64,000 nt of DNA from Terriglobus roseus (GTDB lineage: Bacteria; Acidobacteriota; Terriglobia; Terriglobales; Acidobacteriaceae): positions 1,364,001 to 1,428,000 of the forward strand of contig NZ_LT629690.1 in assembly GCF_900102185.1 (NCBI RefSeq), given 5' to 3'. Positions 9,764 to 18,575 of this stretch are shown here, piece after piece. Each line of letters opens with the position of its first letter. Within the stretch, counting starts at the first letter, position 1. Both the position numbers and the translations under genes were made by a program. The notes under the pieces are model-generated. The model was not told the origin of the DNA. It searched no databases and saw only the letters and a program-made list of their open reading frames with translations.

Positions 9764-10225
9764 ATGAAAAACCTCTTCGACCCAATTGTGCTGGAGGAAA
9801 CAAGGCAGCGCGTTCTGGATCTGCGTCCAGAGAGCAAGCGGCAATGGGGCAGCATGGATCTCGCTCAAACGCTTGCCCATTGCACCTCAGGCGTTGAAAT
9901 GGCGATGGGTGCTATCCATCCCAAGCGTGCACCATTTCCGGCTAGCTTGATCGGCGTGCTTATCAAGCCGTTGGTCTTCCGCGACGATAAGCCGATGCGT
10001 CGTAACTCGCCCTCATCGCCGGAGTTATTCTCCGCGAACCCAACAGAGCTTGACTGCATCCGTGAGCGCTCTCGGCTTATCGCTGCAATTGACGATTTCG
10101 CCAGCCACGGTCCTGAAGGGTGCTCCCAATACCCACACCCGTTTTTCGGACCACTCAAGCCAGAACAGTGGGCCATCCTCATGTACAAACACCTCGATCA
10201 CCACTTGCGCCAGTTCGGTGCTTAA
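9764..10225 (+). CDS. DUF1569 domain-containing protein (DinB-like four-helix fold)
   Basis: A 153-aa cytoplasmic protein. The stretch WGSMDLAQTLAHCTSGVEMAMG is the conserved start of DUF1569 proteins, and HPFFGPLKPEQWAILMYKHLDHHLRQFG carries the C-terminal histidine motif seen in DinB-like metal-binding folds (candidate ligands H43-like in LAHC and HLDHH near residue 147). No enzymatic role is established. It lies 45 bases after rapZ on the same strand and may be co-transcribed, although an ATG with little upstream SD signal makes this uncertain. Confidence 0.85.
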   Translation: MKNLFDPIVLEETRQRVLDLRPESKRQWGSMDLAQTLAHCTSGVEMAMGAIHPKRAPFPASLIGVLIKPLVFRDDKPMRRNSPSSPELFSANPTELDCIRERSRLIAAIDDFASHGPEGCSQYPHPFFGPLKPEQWAILMYKHLDHHLRQFGA

Positions 10226-10361
10226 AGCTGCTGGCCGGAAGTCGAAGAATCTTCTTTCTTTGTCCTCTCTGAGCTGTCTCGGGAACTCTTACGTATGACA
10301 CGTGAACGAGTAAGATAAAACCCGTGCTGTACATGACACTTTTAATGGCCCGGCCCACGCA

Positions 10362-12224
10362 ATGAAACGCATTCTGCGCCTGTTGTGGTATCTGCGCCCT
10401 TATCTGCCCTTCACCCTGCTGTCCGTGGTTCTCATGGCCATCGTCGGCGCCATGGCTGCTCTGCGCCTTCTGCTGGTCAAGCCCATTCTTGACAACGTGC
10501 TCAGCGCGGATCTTCAGAGCACCAAGATCCTTGTCTTCGCCGTTCCACACACCCACTGGGTTATCAACCTGCAGTACTTCGTGCCGAACCACTTCCACAA
10601 TGCCTGGACGATCGTGGCCTATGCGCTCTTCGTCTCGGCGGTAGTGAAGTCCATTTGCGACTACGTCGGAACGTATCTCATCAACTATGCCGGCTTCGGT
10701 ATGATTACGGACCTGCGCAACGACTTGTACGGCGCAGTCCTCAAGCGTTCCAGTTCCTTCTTCCAGCGGTACACCACGGGCGCTCTGCTCTCCACGTTGA
10801 TCAATGACATTGAACGAGTGCAGATCGCCATGTCCACCGTGCTCAGCGATCTCCTGCAGCAGTTCTTTACGCTTCTCTTCACGGCATGTGTTGTGGTCAT
10901 CGCGGGTGGCAAACTCGCGTGGATCCTTCTCGGTTTCGTGGTGGTGATCTTTTTCTCCATACGAAAGATCGGTCGCGGCGTTCGAAGGACCACTCGCGGT
11001 GGACAGGACCGCCTCTCAGATATCCAGAATCTTCTGCATGAAACGCTCACCGGCAACCGCATCGTAAAGGCCTTCGGTATGGAGACGTGGGAGATGGCGC
11101 GCTTCCGCCGTGCCGCACGTACGCTGTTCCGGGCCAACATGCGCGCCATCGGCATCAGCTCCATCTCCTCGCCGCTGATGGATGCGCTTGGCTCCATCGC
11201 CATTGCGCTGCTGTTGTTCATTGGCCGCAACCGCATCGTGCACCACCAGATGACGGCGGGCTCATTCATCACCTTCCTCATCGCGGTCTTCGCACTCTAC
11301 GATCCGGTTCGCAAATTCGCGATGTACTACAACAGCTTCCAGCAGGCGCTGGGAGCCAGCGAAAAGATCTTCCACTTTCTCGACGAACGCGACGAACTTC
11401 CCGAAAAACGTGACGCCATCCGTCTCGAAGGTTTCCATGAAGGCGTCCGCTTCAACGACGTTCGCTTCGGCTATCGCGATGAAGAAGACGAAGAGAACTT
11501 CCACGAAGTTCTTCGCGGTATCAACCTCTATGTGCAACGCGGCGAGGTGATTGCGCTCGTGGGCCCCAGTGGCGGCGGTAAGTCTACGTTGGTGAACCTC
11601 ATCCCGCGCTTCTTCGATCCCACAGACGGCAGCATCACGCTCGACGGCAACGATCTGCGCGACGTACAACTCGCCAGCCTGCGCAAACTCGTCGGCACCG
11701 TCACGCAGGAGACGGTGTTGTTCAACGACACCGTCCGCAACAACATTGCCTACGGCCAGCCTGACGTTCCCATGGAACGCGTTATCGCCGCAGCGAAGGC
11801 AGCGCTTGCACACGACTTCATTGAACGTATGCCCGACGGCTACAACACCGTCATCGGCGAAAAAGGTTTCCGTCTCTCCGGCGGCGAACGCCAGCGTCTC
11901 GCCATCGCACGCGCCATCCTGAAGGACGCGCCCATCCTCATCCTTGACGAAGCCACCTCCGCACTCGACGCAGAGAGTGAATCGCTGGTACAGGAGGCGC
12001 TTTCTAACCTGATGGTGCACCGCACGGTGTTGGTCATCGCGCATCGCCTGTCTACTGTGCGCCGCGCGGATCGCATCCTCGTGGTGGAGCGCGGACAGAT
12101 CGTGGAAACTGGAACGCACGCAGAACTACTCGCACACGGTGGTACGTATCACAAGCTCTACATGATGCAGTTTGCAGGAGACGACGCAGCACCCGACACT
12201 CCGCTACAGCCGCAGGGCGTATAA
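10362..12224 (+). CDS. ABC exporter, MsbA-type (lipid/multidrug)
   Basis: Half-transporter of 620 aa with an N-terminal six-helix membrane domain (hydrophobic stretches at about 15-35, 80-100, 165-200 and 265-300) and a C-terminal ATPase. Walker A is GPSGGGKST (about residue 400), the Q-loop region reads GTVTQETVLFNDTVRNNI, the signature is LSGGERQRLAIARAIL (about 505), Walker B is ILILDEATSALD and the H-loop is IAHRLSTVRRAD. This organisation and sequence are those of MsbA, which flips lipid A-core in diderm bacteria; drug exporters of the same family cannot be excluded. The presence of the Lpt genes 5 kb upstream agrees with a lipid A role. gmk follows after 27 bases. Confidence 0.88.
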   Translation: MKRILRLLWYLRPYLPFTLLSVVLMAIVGAMAALRLLLVKPILDNVLSADLQSTKILVFAVPHTHWVINLQYFVPNHFHNAWTIVAYALFVSAVVKSICDYVGTYLINYAGFGMITDLRNDLYGAVLKRSSSFFQRYTTGALLSTLINDIERVQIAMSTVLSDLLQQFFTLLFTACVVVIAGGKLAWILLGFVVVIFFSIRKIGRGVRRTTRGGQDRLSDIQNLLHETLTGNRIVKAFGMETWEMARFRRAARTLFRANMRAIGISSISSPLMDALGSIAIALLLFIGRNRIVHHQMTAGSFITFLIAVFALYDPVRKFAMYYNSFQQALGASEKIFHFLDERDELPEKRDAIRLEGFHEGVRFNDVRFGYRDEEDEENFHEVLRGINLYVQRGEVIALVGPSGGGKSTLVNLIPRFFDPTDGSITLDGNDLRDVQLASLRKLVGTVTQETVLFNDTVRNNIAYGQPDVPMERVIAAAKAALAHDFIERMPDGYNTVIGEKGFRLSGGERQRLAIARAILKDAPILILDEATSALDAESESLVQEALSNLMVHRTVLVIAHRLSTVRRADRILVVERGQIVETGTHAELLAHGGTYHKLYMMQFAGDDAAPDTPLQPQGV

Positions 12225-12251
12225 ACTCACTTCAAAAACGGACGAACGACA

Positions 12252-12938
12252 ATGGCAGGCATTCTCTTCATCATCTCTGCGCCCAGCGGCTCCGGTAAGA
12301 GCACGCTCGTGGGCGAACTGCGAAAGTACGTGGAGGGGCTGGAATTTTCCGTCTCATACACCACCCGCGCACCGCGCGGCAGTGAAGAAGATGGACGCGA
12401 ATACCACTTCACCACGCGTGAAAACTTCGAACGCATGATCAAGGAAGATGCCTTCCTTGAATGGGCAGACGTCTTCGGCAACTACTACGGAACAGCGCGA
12501 GCCGCTCTGGCACAGGCCGCGAGAAATGATCACGACCTTCTGCTCGACATCGACGTGCAGGGCGCGCTGCAGGTGATGGAGCGCATGCCCGAAGCGGTAT
12601 CCATCTTCATCCTGCCTCCCAGCCCCGGTGTTCTTGAAACTCGTCTACGCAATCGCAGCGCGGCGGAACGCATGACCGACGAAGCGGTGATTGAACGCCG
12701 TCTGCGTCAGGCGCACGGCGAACTTGAGCATGTGTCGAAATATCGTTTCGCTATCGTGAACAATGTGCTCGACACAGCAGCAGCGGAACTTCGCGCTATC
12801 GTGTTGCAAGCACGAGGTGTTGCCTCGCAATCGGATGTTGCATTAGCGAACGGATGCCGCACTCAGATATCACCAGAAGGTGTACGTCAGGTGCTGGAAC
12901 AGTTCGCTGCTGCACCACTCACGCCCGCAACAAAGTAA
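12252..12938 (+). CDS. gmk: Guanylate kinase
   Basis: Converts GMP and ATP to GDP and ADP in purine nucleotide metabolism. The P-loop is SAPSGSGKST (residues 9-18). The GMP-binding segment reads FSVSYTTRAPRGSEEDGREYHF (shortened here: SVSYTTRAPR, then DGREYHF), followed by FLEWADVFGNYYGT and DIDVQGALQV. The lid region has RLRNRSAAERMTDEAVIERRL. At 228 aa it is slightly longer than the usual 205, with an extra C-terminal tail. It is followed by rpoZ, the common gmk-rpoZ pair, 87 bases downstream. Confidence 0.97.
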   Translation: MAGILFIISAPSGSGKSTLVGELRKYVEGLEFSVSYTTRAPRGSEEDGREYHFTTRENFERMIKEDAFLEWADVFGNYYGTARAALAQAARNDHDLLLDIDVQGALQVMERMPEAVSIFILPPSPGVLETRLRNRSAAERMTDEAVIERRLRQAHGELEHVSKYRFAIVNNVLDTAAAELRAIVLQARGVASQSDVALANGCRTQISPEGVRQVLEQFAAAPLTPATK

Positions 12939-13025
12939 CCGTTTCGTCTACTTCTGATAAAAATCTTCGCGCCGTTTCATGCCATCTGGGTTACAGTTGC
13001 CTCATGCGGTACGGAGGCAAAGGGA

Positions 13026-13256
13026 ATGAACGAATCTTCGCAAGCCCTGAACGGTATCGACGATGCTCTGCTCAATAAGTACAGCCTGGTAAAGGGAGCT
13101 GCACGCCGCGCGCGTCAGCTTCAGTCCGGAGCTGCCCCGCTTGTTCACACCAACAGCATGAAAGCCTGCCGCGTAGCGCAGGACGAAATCCGCAGTGGAT
13201 CTGTGCGGTATTTCGTAAAGCCTTCTCCGAAGGCCATTCTTCCGTCCGCACTGTAA
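13026..13256 (+). CDS. rpoZ: RNA polymerase omega subunit
   Basis: Small RNA polymerase subunit that helps assemble beta-prime. The 76-aa protein contains LLNKYSLVKGAARRARQLQSG, which matches the conserved omega helix (KY-LV--AA-RARQL--GA), then KACRVAQDEIRSGSVRYFV, equivalent to the A--EI--G-V-Y segment. GGAGGC (13014-13019) precedes the ATG. The gmk-rpoZ order supports the call even though the protein is short and divergent. Confidence 0.93.
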   Translation: MNESSQALNGIDDALLNKYSLVKGAARRARQLQSGAAPLVHTNSMKACRVAQDEIRSGSVRYFVKPSPKAILPSAL

Positions 13257-13330
13257 GTTCCTGTGTAGCGGAGGGTCCGGTGCACCGCCGTCCACAGGGC
13301 GAGAACGTTGTTGCGCTCTAGAATGGACAC

Positions 13331-14344
13331 ATGGACGGAAGCGCTGAATCACTGCGCGGGTACCTTGAGTACCTTCGCGACTTAGGAATTTACGACGTGT
13401 ATCGCACCAGCGATCCGTCAGACGATCCTGCGCTTGCAGCATGGTGGAAGTCGGTTGCCTCGCCCGTAGCGCCTCCTGCATCGGCAACTCCTCAACGTCC
13501 TGCAAACTCAAGCGTTCCTGCTCCACAGCGGCCAGCCGCGCCAATACAACGTCCCGCTCCATCACCCACGCCGCAGCGTCCGCCGATGCCATCGAGTAAT
13601 CGCGCGCCGGATATTGTCATCACACCTCCCGCAGCCGCGGCTGCACCGCCGCCCGCATACGACTTCGATCAGGCCCCCGCGCCCACAGGACAGTTCGCTC
13701 CCCCTGCCATGCCTCTTGTCAGCTTCAACAAACTTGCGCCCCTACCCACAGAACGCGTCGCGCCTGCAGACAAAGTCGCAGCTCTACAAAAAGTCCGCGA
13801 CACAATCGGTGACTGCACGCGTTGCCCACTGGCCTATGCCGGCCGCCACAACATCGTCTTCGCAGACGGCGACCCCAACGCCGAGCTCATGTTCGTGGGC
13901 GAAGGCCCGGGAGCCGACGAAGACGCTAGCGGCACTCCCTTCGTAGGCAAGGCAGGGCAGTTGTTGAACAACATGATCAACGCCATGGGCCTCAAGCGCG
14001 AACAGGTGTACATCGCGAACGTGGTGAAGTGCCGCCCGCCTCAGAACCGCACCCCGGAGCCCAAGGAAGCCAACACCTGCTCGCCATTCCTTCTGCAACA
14101 GGTAGACATCGTGCAACCGAAGGTCATCGTCGCACTCGGTGCCACGGCAGCAACGTATCTGCTCGGCGTAAAGCAATCGCTGGCAAACCTGCGCGGCCAA
14201 TGGCACGACGTTCGCGGAGCCAAATGCGCCGTCACCTACCATCCCGCCTTCCTCCTGCGCGATCCCCGCCAGAAGGGCGAGGCCTGGAAGGATCTCCAGC
14301 GCGTCATGGTGGAACTGGGCCTGAAGCCACCCGCCCGTAGCTAG
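13331..14344 (+). CDS. Family-4-type uracil-DNA glycosylase with proline-rich N-terminal extension
   Basis: Base-excision repair enzyme that removes uracil from DNA. The catalytic domain (residues about 150-335) has the iron-sulphur Cys pair in DCTRCPLAYAGRHN, the active-site motif EGPGADEDASGTPFVGKAG, KCRPPQNRTPEP, a further Cys in ANTCSPFL, and the C-terminal YHPAFLLRDP motif (HPA, leucine-loop region). The first 35 residues resemble a short helical segment (YLEYLRDLGIYDVYR), and residues about 45-130 are a Pro/Ala-rich linker. The added N-terminus makes it 337 aa, compared with about 200 for minimal family-4 enzymes. Some relatives are annotated as phage SPO1 polymerase-related proteins. 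Confidence 0.92.
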   Translation: MDGSAESLRGYLEYLRDLGIYDVYRTSDPSDDPALAAWWKSVASPVAPPASATPQRPANSSVPAPQRPAAPIQRPAPSPTPQRPPMPSSNRAPDIVITPPAAAAAPPPAYDFDQAPAPTGQFAPPAMPLVSFNKLAPLPTERVAPADKVAALQKVRDTIGDCTRCPLAYAGRHNIVFADGDPNAELMFVGEGPGADEDASGTPFVGKAGQLLNNMINAMGLKREQVYIANVVKCRPPQNRTPEPKEANTCSPFLLQQVDIVQPKVIVALGATAATYLLGVKQSLANLRGQWHDVRGAKCAVTYHPAFLLRDPRQKGEAWKDLQRVMVELGLKPPARS

Positions 14345-14417
14345 CCCCACAGAACATAAAGTGCCAGGAATTCCTTCTTCTCAGAAGAGAAGACTTGGCA
14401 TTCTCTCGATGCATGAG

Positions 14418-14453
14418 TTAGGCTTGCCTAAAGAGCATTTAGGTATACCTAAA
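14418..14453 (+). promoter_or_regulatory. Two tandem metal-repressor-like palindromes at the TonB receptor start
   Basis: TTAGGCTTGCCTAA (14418-14431; six-base arms) and the perfect palindrome TTTAGGTATACCTAAA (14438-14453) have centres 21 bases apart, i.e. two helical turns. The TTAGG...CCTAA arms resemble operators of DtxR/IdeR/MntR-type iron or manganese repressors. The second site ends one base before the ATG at 14455, so a bound repressor would cover the ribosome-binding region. The cognate regulator is not in the window. Confidence 0.65.
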
Positions 14454-14454
14454 T

Positions 14455-16791
14455 ATGCGTCACTCACGAAGCCTTATCGCCGCTGTTCCGCTCGCTTGTT
14501 CACTAATCGCCTCTGCCCAAAAGCCAACCGTGCAGACAGAAGTGACAGTCTTCGCGGACGAGGAGCAACCACTCGTCAACAGCCCCTCCGCGCAACAAAA
14601 ACTGAATGCGAAACAGCTTGAGGCCGTGCCCATCTTCAACGCCTCCACGGGATTTACTGACATCCTCACACGCACCACACCCGGCGTGGCCGCGGACGCG
14701 AATGGTTTCGCGCACCCCCTCGGCGAACACGCGGACACCTCCATCTCGCTTGACGGCCAACCCATCACCGACCAGATGGCAAAAGTTTTCTCCAACCAGA
14801 TCGACCCCAACATCATTCACAGCCTCACCGCCACAACCGGCGCCCCTCCTGCAGAGTTCGGCGACAAGACCAGCCTCGTCGTAAGTGTCACAACAAAGTC
14901 CGGCATTGCTCGCAAGCCATTCGGCACGCTCTCCACCACCTACGGAAGCTTCGGCACCTGGTCAGAAAATCTTGCATTGGGCGCAGGAGGCCAGCGCTGG
15001 GGAGAGTTCCTCGCCATCGGCGCAAATGGCTCTGAACGTTTTCTCGACACGCCAGAATTCATCCCCTTACACGCCAACGGAAATGGCCAGGGAGCCTTCA
15101 ACCGTTTCGATTTCCATCCCAACGCAGCGAACCTGCTTCATCTCAACCTCGGCGTCGGACGCTCATGGTTTCAAACACCCAACAGCTACGACACCGCCGC
15201 AGCAGGGCAGGACCAACGCAGCCAGATCCGCAATGCAAACATCGCTCTCGGCTGGACACACATCTTCACGCCATACTTCCTGACCAACTTCACACCCTTC
15301 TACCGCCACGATGAAGCGCAATACTTTCCATCCGCGAATCCATTAGCTGACGCCACCGCAACACTCGCGCAGAATCGAACACTTACCAACACCGGCTTCC
15401 GCCTCGAAGGCGAATACATTCGAGGCCCCCACACAGCAAAAGTAGGCAGCACCTACTGGCACACGCTGCTGCACGAGCGCTTCGCCGTCGCCCTTACCGA
15501 TCCGCTTTACAACGCACTGTGCGTTGATGCCTCTGGCAATCCCGTAGCAGCATCTGGTATCGATTCCACCAGCCAATGCACAGCCGCCGGATACAACATC
15601 AACTCCAACTTCCTGCCCAATCTCTTGGCCTATGACCTAACGCGCGGCGGTTCACTCTTCCGCTTCAACCAATCCGCAGACGTAGTGCAAGCCGCGTTCT
15701 ACATGCAGGACGAAATCAAACTAGGCAACTGGGTACTCAGCCCCGGCCTGCGCTACGACATCTACAACGGCCTAAGCCACGGAAACCAACTGCAGCCACG
15801 TTTCGGCATCGGATGGCGAACACCATGGACACACACATTGCTGCGTGGCTCGTACGCGCGACTCTACGAAACGCCGTACAACGAGAACCTCATCTTCGCC
15901 AACGAAAGCTCTGCAAACAGCACCGGCAAAAATCCATTCGCGAGCTATCGCTCTGAACCCGTTCGCCCGGCAACACGCAATCAATTCAACGCAGGCTTCG
16001 AGCAGGCTTTCGGAAACCATCTCAGCGTCAACGCCGATTACTACTGGAAGTTCACGCGCAACGATTTCGATTTCGACACGCTCTTCAATACGCCCATCAC
16101 CTTCAGCGTCGCGTGGCGTAAATCAAAGATCGACGGCCTTGCCATCACAGCCAATCTGCACGACTGGCACGGCATCAACATCTTCAGTGTCATGGGCCAC
16201 GTCCGCTCACGATTCTTCACACCGCAGACAGGCGGCCTCATCTTCAACAGCGTGCCATCCGCACCCGTCTTCCGCATCGACCACGGCGAAGAGTTTGAAC
16301 AGGCAACCGACATTCGCTACGAGTTTCCCGCGCGCCTCATCGGAGAGCATCACCCGTACATCTCCGGCATCTGGCGTTACAACAGCGGTCTCGCTCTACC
16401 GGACACAGTGCCCACGTATCTCGATGCCTTGAATCTCACCGCAGACGAACAATCGCAGATGGGCCTTCACTGCGGCAACAACTACGCCACACCAACACAG
16501 GCAATCCGACAGTGCAGCGCCGCAACCTTCGGTGCAACACGCATCCGCATTCCAGCCTTTGGCACAGAAGACGACGACAGAAATCCCGTACGCGTCACCC
16601 CGCGAACGCTAGTCGATCTCACAGCAGGCGACGACCGCCTCTTCCGCTTTGAGCACGTAACAGTAGGAGCGCGCATAGCCGTACTGAATGTTGCGAACAA
16701 GATCGCCCTGTACAACTTCCTCTCCACCTTCAGCGGCACACATTTCGTCCCGCCAAGAACCGTGCAGGGCAGCCTCCAGTTTTCTTTCTAA
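14455..16791 (+). CDS. TonB-dependent outer-membrane receptor
   Basis: A 778-aa receptor for energised uptake across the outer membrane. Residues 1-21 are a signal peptide ending SLIASAQ. A TonB-box-like TEVTVFADE follows, then the plug domain (ILTRTTPGVAADANGF, SISLDGQPITDQMAKVFSNQ, GDKTSLVVSVTTKSG). The remainder is barrel strands rich in aromatic residues and ends in QGSLQFSF, a typical outer-membrane C-terminal Phe. It lacks the N-terminal carboxypeptidase-like domain of the common acidobacterial receptors. The upstream palindromes suggest metal-dependent control, so a siderophore or metal complex is a plausible ligand. The gene stands alone, with a LysR gene convergent and overlapping its end by 4 bases. 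Confidence 0.92.
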   Translation: MRHSRSLIAAVPLACSLIASAQKPTVQTEVTVFADEEQPLVNSPSAQQKLNAKQLEAVPIFNASTGFTDILTRTTPGVAADANGFAHPLGEHADTSISLDGQPITDQMAKVFSNQIDPNIIHSLTATTGAPPAEFGDKTSLVVSVTTKSGIARKPFGTLSTTYGSFGTWSENLALGAGGQRWGEFLAIGANGSERFLDTPEFIPLHANGNGQGAFNRFDFHPNAANLLHLNLGVGRSWFQTPNSYDTAAAGQDQRSQIRNANIALGWTHIFTPYFLTNFTPFYRHDEAQYFPSANPLADATATLAQNRTLTNTGFRLEGEYIRGPHTAKVGSTYWHTLLHERFAVALTDPLYNALCVDASGNPVAASGIDSTSQCTAAGYNINSNFLPNLLAYDLTRGGSLFRFNQSADVVQAAFYMQDEIKLGNWVLSPGLRYDIYNGLSHGNQLQPRFGIGWRTPWTHTLLRGSYARLYETPYNENLIFANESSANSTGKNPFASYRSEPVRPATRNQFNAGFEQAFGNHLSVNADYYWKFTRNDFDFDTLFNTPITFSVAWRKSKIDGLAITANLHDWHGINIFSVMGHVRSRFFTPQTGGLIFNSVPSAPVFRIDHGEEFEQATDIRYEFPARLIGEHHPYISGIWRYNSGLALPDTVPTYLDALNLTADEQSQMGLHCGNNYATPTQAIRQCSAATFGATRIRIPAFGTEDDDRNPVRVTPRTLVDLTAGDDRLFRFEHVTVGARIAVLNVANKIALYNFLSTFSGTHFVPPRTVQGSLQFSF

Positions 16792-17690
16792 GCCTTCGTC
16801 CGACCAATGGTGCGAGCCATGCGCGCAAATCCCTGCACAATCGGCCGCTGCTCACCCTTGCGAAACGCAAGCTCTACATTGCTAACCTCGGTAGCGCCGC
16901 GCAACGGAACATACACCACACCTTTCTCTGCGATGGTCGCCACGCAGGCCGGTGCAATGGAGACACCAAAACCCGCTGCCACCAACCGCACAATGCTGAG
17001 CCAGTGCGATGCCTCCTGCACCACACGAGGCCGAAATCCGGCATCACCGCAAAGCGATAGCGGCTTATCAAAAGCCACACTGCCTGCCACGCGCGAGTAA
17101 AACACGAAAGGCTCATCACGCAGCACCGAAGCATGAATCGTCCGCTGATTCGCACGTGGGTGCTTACTCGGAAGCACGGCAAGGTAGCGCTCTGTAAACA
17201 ACGTCTCAACTTCCAGATCCGGCTGCGGATCACTGTCCCGCAGAATACCGGCATCCAGCGTGCCATCCAGAAGCCCACTGGCAACGCGCGATGTGAACGA
17301 TTCATGCAGATGAATCTGCACAAGCGGAAAAGCAGAACGATATTGCCGAAACACAGCAGGCAACGTAGCCAACATGCTGGACCCGACGAACCCAACATTC
17401 AATCGCCCACTTTCACCGCGAGCAATGCTGCGTGTCTCCTCAAGATCAAGCCGCACATTGCGAAGCGTGCGATGCGCACGCTCCAGCAAAACCTCACCCG
17501 CTGAGGTAAGTGACACAGAGCGAGAAGTGCGCGTAAAAAGAGGCGATCCCACAATCTCTTCCATGCGCCGGATCTGCTGAGAAAGTGCAGGCTGCGCCAG
17601 GTAGAGCTTCTGCGCCGCGCGACCAAAGTGCAGCTCCTCTGCAACCGCTACGAAGGAACGAAGATGCCTCAACTCCAGATCGGAATCCAT
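16788..17690 (-). CDS. LysR-family transcriptional regulator
   Basis: A 300-aa regulator. The N-terminal winged helix reads LRSFVAVAEELHFGRAAQKL, then QPALSQQIRRMEEIVGSPLF, the LysR recognition helix. The remaining 200 residues form the periplasmic-binding-protein-like effector domain (LNVGFVGSSMLATLPAVFRQY). It ends by overlapping the TonB receptor stop codon by 4 bases on the opposite strand. A LysR-type T-N11-A palindrome lies 12 bases upstream of its start codon, between it and the divergent GNAT gene, so autoregulation and control of that gene are plausible. The effector is unknown. Confidence 0.93.
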   Translation of the reverse strand: MDSDLELRHLRSFVAVAEELHFGRAAQKLYLAQPALSQQIRRMEEIVGSPLFTRTSRSVSLTSAGEVLLERAHRTLRNVRLDLEETRSIARGESGRLNVGFVGSSMLATLPAVFRQYRSAFPLVQIHLHESFTSRVASGLLDGTLDAGILRDSDPQPDLEVETLFTERYLAVLPSKHPRANQRTIHASVLRDEPFVFYSRVAGSVAFDKPLSLCGDAGFRPRVVQEASHWLSIVRLVAAGFGVSIAPACVATIAEKGVVYVPLRGATEVSNVELAFRKGEQRPIVQGFARMARTIGRTKA

Positions 17691-17701
17691 GCATCCAGCT
17701 T

Positions 17702-17716
17702 ATCAATCGCATTGAT
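17702..17716. promoter_or_regulatory. LysR-type operator (T-N11-A) between LysR and GNAT genes
   Basis: ATCAATCGCATTGAT is a perfect inverted repeat with 6-base arms and a 3-base centre, and contains T(17703)-N11-A(17715), the core pattern of LysR-family sites. It lies between the divergent LysR (start 17690) and GNAT (start 17771) genes. Confidence 0.55.
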
Positions 17717-17770
17717 TATGCAATTGGACATGCCTGATCGAGATGGTTACGGTGGAGTTGTGAGAGAGAA

Positions 17771-18265
17771 ATGATGACAGACCTAACCCTGCGCCCAATG
17801 AAATCACAGTCGGATGCCAACGCATTCCGCGCCTTGAACGAGGCATGGATCACAAAACTGTTTCGTCTGGAAGAGAAGGATCGCACCACACTCAACGACC
17901 CGTACAACACCATTCTCGCCAAAGGCGGCCAGGTGTATGTCGCGGAGCTGGACGGACGCATCGTCGGAACAGCCGCATGGGTTCGTTATGCCGAAGGCAT
18001 CTACGAACTCTCAAAGATGGCGGTGGATAGCACGGTCCGCGGGCAGGGCATCGGCAGAAAGTTATTGCTTTACATGATCGACCAGGCACGCTCTTTGGGC
18101 GCCCGTACCGTGTTTCTCGGCAGCAGCAAGAAGCTGCAGAATGCCGTGCACCTCTACGAAGCCGTGGGCTTCCACCACGTCCCTCCGTCTGAGCTGCCGG
18201 AGATGAAGTACGATCGCGCCGACGTCTTTATGAAGATGGAGATGGCGCCACTTTCCGGCGCTTAA
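17771..18265 (+). CDS. GNAT-family N-acetyltransferase
   Basis: A 164-aa acetyl-CoA-dependent transferase. The fold is shown by VYVAELDGRIVGTAAWVRY (beta4), KMAVDSTVRGQGIGRKLLLYMI, which carries the acetyl-CoA pyrophosphate loop R-GQGIG, and LYEAVGFHHV near the C-terminus. The substrate cannot be inferred. Two adjacent ATG codons at 17771/17774 could serve as start. It is divergent from the LysR gene, and its 3' end overlaps the 3' end of the KTSC-like gene on the other strand by 38 bases. Confidence 0.9.
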   Translation: MMTDLTLRPMKSQSDANAFRALNEAWITKLFRLEEKDRTTLNDPYNTILAKGGQVYVAELDGRIVGTAAWVRYAEGIYELSKMAVDSTVRGQGIGRKLLLYMIDQARSLGARTVFLGSSKKLQNAVHLYEAVGFHHVPPSELPEMKYDRADVFMKMEMAPLSGA

Positions 18266-18563
18266 CGCGAGGCTCCTGCGCTGCTGGAGGATCTATACCT
18301 TCAACCTCCTCCGGCACTTCGCGTTTGTATTTCAATGAGTACCGATTCCGAATCTGGCGGCTGATGTACGTACTCAACCCCGCACCTGCACGTGCAAGCT
18401 GCCGCATCACCTTTAAATGCAGGCGACCGGTGGCGGCAGGCGTGTACACATACACGTCGCCGCTCCGAAACTGGATGTGCATCGCGTCATTATCAAACGC
18501 GTACGCCACGACACCGCTGGCGGCATGTACCTTCCGGTACGGTTGAAACGTCACTTGGCTCAT
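18228..18563 (-). CDS. KTSC-like domain small protein
   Basis: A 111-aa protein. VVAYAFDNDAMHIQFRSGDVYVY resembles the KTSC domain (a small beta domain found alone or with lysyl-tRNA synthetase), although the rest (LSTYISRQIRNRYSLKY) diverges. The C-terminus is basic and Pro-rich (VKRRKVAPSPSS), suggesting nucleic-acid contact. Its 3' end overlaps the GNAT gene, and its start lies 12 bases from the likely priA start on the other strand, an unusually tight arrangement. Real coding status is supported by similarity and consistent codon use, not by an obvious ribosome-binding site. Confidence 0.65.
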   Translation of the reverse strand: MSQVTFQPYRKVHAASGVVAYAFDNDAMHIQFRSGDVYVYTPAATGRLHLKVMRQLARAGAGLSTYISRQIRNRYSLKYKREVPEEVEGIDPPAAQEPRVKRRKVAPSPSS

Positions 18564-18575
18564 ACACTAGAAGAT

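Noticed and set aside
14361-14400. Hairpin after the uracil-DNA glycosylase gene
   Set aside because: The outer arms (TGCCA/TGGCA) match but the inner part is imperfect and no U-tract follows; not called as a terminator.
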